Of a DNA stretch of 46,632 nucleotides, positions 41,391-46,632 are shown in pieces. The position numbers were made by a program, and so were the translations under genes. The notes under the pieces were generated by a model, which did not search any database, was not told the DNA's origin, and saw only the letters and a list, made by a program, of their open reading frames with translations. Position 1 is the first letter of the stretch, and each line of letters starts with the position of its first letter. Source of the DNA: Treponema sp. (lineage in GTDB: Bacteria; Spirochaetota; Spirochaetia; Treponematales; Treponemataceae); NCBI GenBank assembly GCA_017386165.1, contig JAFNQK010000127.1:1-46632 (forward strand), in the 5' to 3' direction.

Positions 41391-42490
41391 AATGCAATCC
41401 CTGTCCAGTTATTGTTAAAATCAAACCAGGCCTGATTTTCAAGTGTGTTTTCGTAGCCGGTTACGCTGATGCTGTCGGCTCCCCAATAGAAAACTCCTGT
41501 TCCGCCGGCTGACTCTACCACCTCGCAAAGTTTTTTCAAGTACTTTTGCTGCCCTTCCTTTGTTGCTGGGCAATCGTCGAGTAAATCATTGCCTTCACCG
41601 ACTTGATTTGGTGTGTTGTCATTCCAGCCACAAGACCAGGGATAAGATGTCTCAACGATACATACTTCTTTTGAAAAGGTTGTGCGGAGATTTTTAAGAT
41701 TGTTTTCTACGACGCCTAAATCCGTCCCGTGAAAGAAAGGATAATAGCTTAACCCAATTACGTCGTAATCGATGTTTTTATTACGAGCAACACCATACCA
41801 CCAGGAGGCAGTTGTATTATCTCCGCCCCTGTCGAGATGGAGCATTATTTTGGCGTCTGGGGCTTTTTCTCGGACAGCTTTTGTAGCGGCATCCAGAAAT
41901 GCCATGAGATTTTCACAATTTCCCCCAGTTGTAGTTCCATAGGGCCAGAGCATTCCGTTGGTGATTTCGTTTCCGGTCTGAACCATATCGGGAGTAATTC
42001 CCTGTGCAATAAATGCGTTTAAGACCTCTTTTGTGTAGTCAGAGATTTTTTGAGTAAGATAAGTAACTTTCTGGCCATCAGTAGATTTTTGGGCTAATTC
42101 TGCCCCCCAATCAGAAGGGATTGTCTGCTGACTTGGATCTGCCCATGTGTCAGAGTAATGAATATCCAGAAGAAACTTGAAATTGTTCTGTTTTATGAGT
42201 TTTGCGATTTTTATGGTGTGTTCCAGATTGCACCATTCGTTTTGAGGATTTACCCACAAGCGGAGTCTTACCCAGTTTACATTTGCACTTTTTAATATCT
42301 CAAATATAGAAAAATCCTGGCCGGAGTATTTGTATTTTCCACCAAGGGTGTTGATTTCATCGTAAAAAGACAGGTCTACACCGCGCATTTCCAGGGCACT
42401 ATGCTGAGCACCTTCTGGAGACATATTTTCTTGTGGTGTACAAGATGCAAAACAGAATATCAGCAAACAGATTAGAAAAATGCGCTTCAT
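41387..42490 (-). CDS. GH53 endo-beta-1,4-galactanase, lipoprotein
   Basis: 367 aa from the ATG at 42490 (AGAGG 8 nt upstream; a further upstream in-frame start has no ribosome site). Signal peptide with lipobox FASC, lipid-anchored Cys17. GH53 barrel: RGVDLSFYDE start, WVRLRLWVNP, DIHYSDTWADP, acid/base E175 in TGNEITNGMLWP, and nucleophile E280 in IVETSYPW. It cuts type I arabinogalactan/galactan outside the cell membrane; GH35 and GalM in the window would process imported products. It is 23 nt after the PilZ-like gene and may share its transcript. Confidence 0.92.
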   Translation of the reverse strand: MKRIFLICLLIFCFASCTPQENMSPEGAQHSALEMRGVDLSFYDEINTLGGKYKYSGQDFSIFEILKSANVNWVRLRLWVNPQNEWCNLEHTIKIAKLIKQNNFKFLLDIHYSDTWADPSQQTIPSDWGAELAQKSTDGQKVTYLTQKISDYTKEVLNAFIAQGITPDMVQTGNEITNGMLWPYGTTTGGNCENLMAFLDAATKAVREKAPDAKIMLHLDRGGDNTTASWWYGVARNKNIDYDVIGLSYYPFFHGTDLGVVENNLKNLRTTFSKEVCIVETSYPWSCGWNDNTPNQVGEGNDLLDDCPATKEGQQKYLKKLCEVVESAGGTGVFYWGADSISVTGYENTLENQAWFDFNNNWTGIAF

Positions 42491-42513
42491 ATTTTGACCT
42501 CTCAATTATTATT

Positions 42514-43386
42514 CTAAAGTTCTAGAGGAGGTTTTTCTCGCTGCTCAAGGGCTGTTTTAAATAGTTTTGTCAGTAAATCCTGACAGTTTTCTTCCATGAT
42601 GGTATAAATCTTTGGAATCAAAAGCTTTTTATTTACAGGATCCAGGCCTGGGGCTCCGGATTTTGTTGCAAATGCAAAAATAAAGAGTTCTCCGTTTTCT
42701 ACCGGACGGCGCATATATAAAACGCAGTCATTTCTAAAATGAAGGCCTTTTACATAAAACTGAACATCCTGAAATCGCTCAAAGTCTTTAATCGAAAACT
42801 GATCCTGTCCTTGAACGGTTATAGAAAAATGCGAAAGACTAATATCGTTTAATTTTGCTGTATAAACTTTTTGTTCTTTATCTATGATTTTTACAGAACA
42901 AGAAGAAGTACAAACCGCGCGGACACTCTTTCGGCGTCCCATAGCCTGGTTTGCGTACAAAGTTTTCTGCAGAATATAGAAATTGTTCTTTTTTTGATAT
43001 TCAAGCTGAATAGCTCCACATTTACAACCAACGTTTAAAATGTAGAACTTTTCAAGCCTCTCCTTTTCTCCAGGTACAAGACGTTTGGTAAATGTAACTC
43101 CAAACATTGCTTCCGGATACTTAAGGTTTGCTTTATGAATCAAGTTTGACCAACTGTCATTCTGTATAGGAGCATCAATATTGATGAATATTATTGAATC
43201 TTTAAAAATTGATAAAATGATGTCGATTTTTACCGCAATAGGGAGAAAAATATCAGTGTCGATAAAATAACATTCGTAACCAAGAGTAAGAAATTCTTCT
43301 AGATATGACTCAGGAAATAATGATTTATCCGGAGCAATAAAAAAAGTCTTTCTACCCTTGATAATTTCTTCAACAAATGATGCCAT
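42514..43386 (-). CDS. PilZ-domain-like protein with receiver-like N-terminus
   Basis: 290 aa. Residues about 1-120 alternate strands and helices like a pseudo-receiver (FFIAPDKSLF, YECYFIDTD, IIFINID), without a clear phospho-acceptor set. Residues about 148-260 look like PilZ: the basic RRKSVR resembles RxxxR, and DISLSHF occupies the place of (D/N)xSxxG but has Phe or His instead of Gly, so c-di-GMP binding is uncertain. AGGAA precedes the ATG. Together with the GGDEF and EAL proteins in this window it suggests a c-di-GMP effector; assignment is moderate. Confidence 0.6.
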   Translation of the reverse strand: MASFVEEIIKGRKTFFIAPDKSLFPESYLEEFLTLGYECYFIDTDIFLPIAVKIDIILSIFKDSIIFINIDAPIQNDSWSNLIHKANLKYPEAMFGVTFTKRLVPGEKERLEKFYILNVGCKCGAIQLEYQKKNNFYILQKTLYANQAMGRRKSVRAVCTSSCSVKIIDKEQKVYTAKLNDISLSHFSITVQGQDQFSIKDFERFQDVQFYVKGLHFRNDCVLYMRRPVENGELFIFAFATKSGAPGLDPVNKKLLIPKIYTIMEENCQDLLTKLFKTALEQREKPPLEL

Positions 43387-43410
43387 AAGCGTTCCTATTA
43401 AAATGTTAAG

Positions 43411-43692
43411 CTATGACTGAACTCTCTTTTTAGCAATAAATGCATATCCTCCAAATACTGCTAATCCGCTTGCAAGAATAATAAATCCAAGGATTGTATC
43501 TTTGACACTAATATCAAAGAAGCCTTCTCCTTCCATAACACTAAAGATGCCGTCAACTGACCACATCAGGGCTGCGCCCCAGAACATAAGCATTGCAAGG
43601 AAAACCGCCTTAGAAGTCTTTCCCTGTTTTTTCTGAACGAAATAAACAACTGTAAAAACAATTGAAGCAATGATTGTAATTATTTCACACAT
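43411..43692 (-). CDS. Small membrane protein, 93 aa
   Basis: Three hydrophobic segments (about 5-20, 28-50, 66-86) with a positively charged C-terminus. Family not recognised. It overlaps the upstream 123-aa membrane protein gene by 13 bp, so the two are probably made together and may form a complex. An ordinary inner-membrane protein in appearance. Confidence 0.7.
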   Translation of the reverse strand: MCEIITIIASIVFTVVYFVQKKQGKTSKAVFLAMLMFWGAALMWSVDGIFSVMEGEGFFDISVKDTILGFIILASGLAVFGGYAFIAKKRVQS

Positions 43693-44051
43693 TCTTTTGC
43701 AGTCTCCTTTTTCTTTTTGTTTTTAATTGCAGCAAAGATTCCGCAGCCGATGGCCCAGACTGCCGTTACAAGAATACTCATCGTAACCCCGACGGTTGCC
43801 ATTTCATGCAAAACTTCTGGCAAATCTGCAATGTTAAAAAGAATTTCTCCGTGATAAATGTGTTCAATCATCAATAAGAAACATCCACCATAAAGAAGTT
43901 TTTCCAAAATGCCTACACGAGTATTCATCTTTTCAAGTTTTAATGTTTTTTCTGCATCAGAAACTGTTTCTTTTGCGTGTGATTTATTAATTCCTGCTTT
44001 TACTGCAGAGATAATAAGTGCTTCTGCAAGAGGAACCACAAAACATGCCAT
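43680..44051 (-). CDS. Small membrane protein, 123 aa
   Basis: Hydrophobic N-terminal segment (about 2-20), a charged helical stretch (about 22-48), two further membrane segments (about 52-66 and 82-108) and a Lys-rich C-terminus. Family not recognised. A strong GGAGG lies 8 nt before ATG. First gene of a two-gene unit with the 93-aa membrane protein, which it overlaps by 13 bp. Confidence 0.75.
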   Translation of the reverse strand: MACFVVPLAEALIISAVKAGINKSHAKETVSDAEKTLKLEKMNTRVGILEKLLYGGCFLLMIEHIYHGEILFNIADLPEVLHEMATVGVTMSILVTAVWAIGCGIFAAIKNKKKKETAKECVK

Positions 44052-44116
44052 ATATTTACCTCCGTAATTAAATTAATTTTATCATGAAAAAATGTAAAAA
44101 CAATAAAAACTTAATT

Positions 44117-44133
44117 AATATCAGAATGATATT
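44117..44133 (-). terminator. Probable terminator after the hydrolase gene
   Basis: AATATCA/TGATATT, 7 bp with a 3-nt loop, begins one base after the minus-strand stop codon and is followed on that strand by AATTAAGTTTTTATT. Weak because of low GC. Confidence 0.45.
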
Positions 44134-44973
44134 TTATGTCTCAAAATAAGTAAGAGGAAGCTGAACAAAGTTTGTGATGTTATTATCTTCGCAATATCTT
44201 GTAAGCATATACATCGCGATATCTGTGTCTTCGAGAACACGAGGCATTGTCTTTAAAGGCTTGTCCAAAGGAGTCATAAAATTGTCCCAATGAATCGGAA
44301 CAACATACTTTGGCTTTACCTTTGCAATGGTTTCCTTGAAAAAGTTCTCTCTCATAAGCTTAGAACTCTTAGAAATCCCTGCAATTCCCAGGAACATAAT
44401 ATAGGCGTCAATATTATCCAGTTCTCCTTTTACATAATTAAAGCTTGGCCGTATCAGATATTTTTTTTCTGCATTTTCAACAAGAAAATCAAATGAGCCG
44501 CCTTCTTTAAAACTTTTTCTTGATGCAGGCAGAGAGAAAGGCTTTTCAATCTCCTGCCCTATATCATTGTTATACCATTTAGGTTTTGAGTGCTTTGAGG
44601 CAAAAATCTTGATTTTGTAGTTCCCAACTGTAAATTCTGAACCATCCTTAAATTCCTTAAGTTGCTTAACAGGAACAGAGTTTCCAATTGCATAATTGAT
44701 TGTAGATTTTGAACCGTGAATCACAGCGCCAGTTTTATTCGCTATATACGGAGCATCGAGAACATGGTCATAATGAGAATGGGATACAAAAATCGCCTTT
44801 AATCGGGAAATATTGTGTTTCTGGAGAATATAATCTACGATGCGGGTATCAGTATTAAACTTTTTAAAAAGCATCGTAAACATAGACGGACGAGAGAGGT
44901 GTGCATCAAATAGAATCTGATCTACCCCGTCATCGAACATTAGTGTTGTAGTTCCTAAAAACGTAATCTTCAT
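44134..44973 (-). CDS. Metallo-beta-lactamase-fold hydrolase (UlaG-like)
   Basis: 279 aa from the ATG at 44973 (AGGA 7 nt upstream; an upstream in-frame TTG lacks a site). Early strand MKITFLGTTTLMFDDG, D29-type acidic residue in LFDAHLSRP, then the metal-binding SHSHYDH, a further His in SKHSKP, and HWDNF near the C-terminus. This is the Beta-lactamase_2/UlaG-like branch of phosphodiesterase or lactonase type enzymes; the substrate cannot be read. Cytosolic. Divergent from the phosphatase-like gene. Confidence 0.83.
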   Translation of the reverse strand: MKITFLGTTTLMFDDGVDQILFDAHLSRPSMFTMLFKKFNTDTRIVDYILQKHNISRLKAIFVSHSHYDHVLDAPYIANKTGAVIHGSKSTINYAIGNSVPVKQLKEFKDGSEFTVGNYKIKIFASKHSKPKWYNNDIGQEIEKPFSLPASRKSFKEGGSFDFLVENAEKKYLIRPSFNYVKGELDNIDAYIMFLGIAGISKSSKLMRENFFKETIAKVKPKYVVPIHWDNFMTPLDKPLKTMPRVLEDTDIAMYMLTRYCEDNNITNFVQLPLTYFET

Positions 44974-45068
44974 ATTCAATCCTGTAAGCAAAAGTCTGTA
45001 CGTTTTTAGATTTACTTAGTTACTGTTCTATTAGAATAAGGCCTAAGTATTATTTTAGCAAGTTTTTT

Positions 45069-45097
45069 TTGCGAAAGTAATAAAACGGTGTTAGAAT
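45069..45097 (+). promoter_or_regulatory. Promoter of the phosphatase-like gene
   Basis: TTGCGA (45069-45074), 17 nt, TAGAAT (45092-45097), with AGAGG (45105-45109) and ATG at 45119 downstream. Confidence 0.6.
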
Positions 45098-45118
45098 GAT
45101 AACAAGAGGTTATTGAAA

Positions 45119-46204
45119 ATGAAAAAGATATCTTCAAAAGTTGTAGCATTCTTTTCGATTTTATGTATGTCTTTCGGAGCTTTTGCTGCAAGTAAAACAA
45201 TTGCTCACAGTGAAGTAGCTTCCATCGACAAACACGGAAATGTAAACCTTGCTATTAAGGCCAGCTCTTTTCAGACAAAGGGCTTTAGCGTAACTGATGT
45301 TGTTTCTGTAAAAGTGGATTCTTTTAAGGTTACAGCTCCAATTGTAAAAGATTATAGTGACGTAGATAATGGTGCATTCCTTGTTCGTATGAACGGTGAA
45401 GAAGTTTCTCTTGCAATGAATATGGGAAAATTTGCCAAGACTTCTGGATGTAAAGTTGGTTCAAAAGTAACAGTAGAACTCAAGGAACATTATGGTTACC
45501 TTTCAACCTTCCACCTGAGACTTCTCAAAAAAGACGATGAACGAAAACATTTTACAAGCGACCAGGTATTTGCCAATTTCCGCGCAGTTAAAGCCGGAAA
45601 AATCGCAGAAAACCGCTTGTACAGAACTTCTTCACCTATCGTAAATGAAGTAAGAGCTCCATACGCTGCAGAATTACTTGAAGAAGCAGGAGTTAATCTC
45701 GTGTTGAACCTTGCTGATTCAGAAGAGTCTGCAAAAGAAATGATGGAATCAAGCCCTTACTATAAAAAGCTCGCAGAAGAAAACAAGGTAATTTTCTTAA
45801 ACATGGGTTCTGACTTCTCTTCTCACGAAGATACAACCGGACTTAAGAATACTTTGATTTTTATTGCAGAACATCCTGGCTGTGTATATGCAGTTCACGG
45901 GAAAGAAGGAAAAAACCGTACAGGTTATGTTTGCGCAATTCTTGAAGCATTAAACGGCGCTACTCTCGAAGAAATTACTCAGGATTACATGACCAGTTTT
46001 GAAAACTACTACAATGTTCAGAAAAACCGTGCTCAGTACGATGAAATTTCTAAATCCGTTAAATACATGTTCTCAAACACAACAAAAAACGGAAAAGCAC
46101 CAACAAACAAAAATCTTCAGTCAGCTGTAGAAAACTATCTCGTAAAAACAGTAGGCCTCACCGAAGCTCAGGTTCAGGCTGTAAAGGATAATCTTCAGAA
46201 ATAA
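45119..46204 (+). CDS. Exported tyrosine-phosphatase-fold protein lacking catalytic Cys
   Basis: 361 aa from the ATG at 45119 (AGAGG 9 nt upstream; a TTG two codons earlier is in frame but has no site). Signal peptide with cleavage near AFAA-S (about 24). Residues about 30-140 form a beta-rich domain with an SDVDNGAFL segment. Residues about 150-300 match atypical dual-specificity/tyrosine phosphatases (NFRAVKAGKIAENRLYRTSSP, VNLVLNLAD). The signature HCx5R is here HGKEGKNRTG: H260, G261 in place of the Cys nucleophile, R267. Catalysis by the usual route is therefore not expected. Similar N-terminal domain plus phosphatase fusions occur in gut bacteria. Confidence 0.82.
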   Translation: MKKISSKVVAFFSILCMSFGAFAASKTIAHSEVASIDKHGNVNLAIKASSFQTKGFSVTDVVSVKVDSFKVTAPIVKDYSDVDNGAFLVRMNGEEVSLAMNMGKFAKTSGCKVGSKVTVELKEHYGYLSTFHLRLLKKDDERKHFTSDQVFANFRAVKAGKIAENRLYRTSSPIVNEVRAPYAAELLEEAGVNLVLNLADSEESAKEMMESSPYYKKLAEENKVIFLNMGSDFSSHEDTTGLKNTLIFIAEHPGCVYAVHGKEGKNRTGYVCAILEALNGATLEEITQDYMTSFENYYNVQKNRAQYDEISKSVKYMFSNTTKNGKAPTNKNLQSAVENYLVKTVGLTEAQVQAVKDNLQK

Positions 46205-46290
46205 AGAGATAGCGTTCTCGGCGGTTTAATCGGTGGTTGAGAAGACCGTTAAGGTGACAGTGTGAAAGTCTTTCTGTAAATTCCCAAAAT

Positions 46291-46326
46291 GGTAGGTCTG
46301 TGATAAAGTAAACACAGGAGCCTACC
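46291..46326 (+). promoter_or_regulatory. Hairpin masking the transposase ribosome site
   Basis: GGTAGG (46291-46296) pairs with CCTACC (46321-46326) and CTGTG (46298-46302) with CACAG (46313-46317). The stem contains or abuts the AGGAG site (46316-46320) and ends at the ATG (46327). Confidence 0.6.
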
Positions 46327-46632
46327 ATGGCAAAAGAAAAAACACCACCACACAAAGTCGTAATGACAGAAGGTAAAAGAGAAATTATCAGAGGTCTGCT
46401 TTCTGAATACGACATTCAAAGTGCTCAGGATATTCAAGAAGCACTGAAAGATCTGCTTGGCGGAACAATCAAAGAAATGATGGAAGCCGAAATGGATAAT
46501 CATCTCGGTTATGAAAAATCCGAACGCTCAGACAGCGACGACTATCGTAACGGCTATAAAACAAAGACCGTTCAGTCTTGTGTTGGCGATATTGAAATTG
46601 AAGTTCCTCAGGACAGAAAATCAACATTCGAA
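46327..46632 (+). CDS. IS256-family (mutator type) transposase, partial
   Basis: The open frame runs from ATG 46327 to the window edge (102 codons seen of about 400 expected). The N-terminal part shows the family's landmarks: GLLSEYDIQSAQDIQEALKDLLGGTI, EMMEAEMDNHLGYEKSERS, DYRNGYKTKTV and IEIEVPQDRKSTFE, the conserved start of the domain before the DDE catalytic core, which is outside. AGGAG lies about 7 nt before ATG but is folded into a hairpin. Activity cannot be judged from this fragment. Confidence 0.9.
   Translation, partial: MAKEKTPPHKVVMTEGKREIIRGLLSEYDIQSAQDIQEALKDLLGGTIKEMMEAEMDNHLGYEKSERSDSDDYRNGYKTKTVQSCVGDIEIEVPQDRKSTFE

Larger units (their letters stand above)
46256..46632 (+). 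mobile_element. IS256-family insertion sequence, left part
   Basis: The left end probably lies near 46256, in the region GTGACAGTGTGAAAGTC... upstream of an IS256-type transposase gene that runs off the window. The right inverted repeat is outside, so the exact end and target duplication cannot be fixed. The insertion lies about 50 nt after the phosphatase-like gene, where I see no intact terminator. Confidence 0.65.

Overview
The window reads as a chromosomal segment of a host-associated (rumen or gut type) Treponema or close spirochaete relative. The reasons are moderate-to-low GC, the gene complement (desulfoferrodoxin-based oxygen defence, GltB/GltD, AddAB, many c-di-GMP proteins, galactan-degrading enzymes), and many genes without a Shine-Dalgarno site. 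Species assignment is inference. There is one tRNA gene, one partial insertion sequence at the right edge, and no rRNA, CRISPR or phage module.

Layout. 1-3055: a small unknown gene, then a preQ1-I-type riboswitch that controls a YhhQ/VUT-family transporter overlapping an amidase-signature enzyme. 3061-16152: a nitrogen/glutamine block made of two convergent operons, gltB-gltD-purF (+) and asnB-pyrG-glnA-ANTAR regulator (-, ANTAR gene last), with tRNA-Ile(CAT) upstream of asnB. Both operons begin with the same 17-nt leader sequence embedded in a terminator hairpin. That sequence can instead fold into a hairpin with a hexaloop (A at 1, G at 4) like the RNA targets of ANTAR proteins, so the ANTAR protein is the obvious candidate antiterminator for both, including its own operon. 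16233-21577 (-): Sfp-type phosphopantetheinyl transferase, desulfoferrodoxin, a very large MMPL/RND exporter with about seven repeats in its second extracytoplasmic loop, and a flavin reductase-rubredoxin fusion.

21680-21854 is a long rod-shaped inverted repeat, probably a structured RNA (6S-like). It is followed by a lipoprotein, a GGDEF cyclase, a cytosolic GH35 beta-galactosidase, galM with an attenuator-like leader, a divergent WYL regulator and a small basic protein. 28566-35158 (-) encodes an AddB/AddA-like helicase-nuclease. 35262-44051 holds a Pr6Pr-like membrane protein, DAHP synthase, a 69-residue conserved-looking protein, an EAL phosphodiesterase with a dead GGDEF domain, a Na/Pi symporter-like protein, a GH53 galactanase lipoprotein, a PilZ-like protein and two small membrane proteins. 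The right end has a metallo-beta-lactamase-fold hydrolase, an exported tyrosine-phosphatase-fold protein lacking the catalytic cysteine, and the start of an IS256-family transposase.

How the genes work together. Glutamine synthetase, GOGAT and four glutamine-using enzymes (AsnB, PyrG, PurF, GltB) form one functional unit. GH53 outside and GH35 plus GalM inside form a beta-1,4-galactan route. Dfx and the flavin-rubredoxin fusion suit superoxide reduction in an anaerobe. GGDEF, EAL and PilZ proteins indicate c-di-GMP signalling. Seven genes have a -10 box only 6-7 nt before the ATG and no Shine-Dalgarno site, suggesting leaderless mRNAs.
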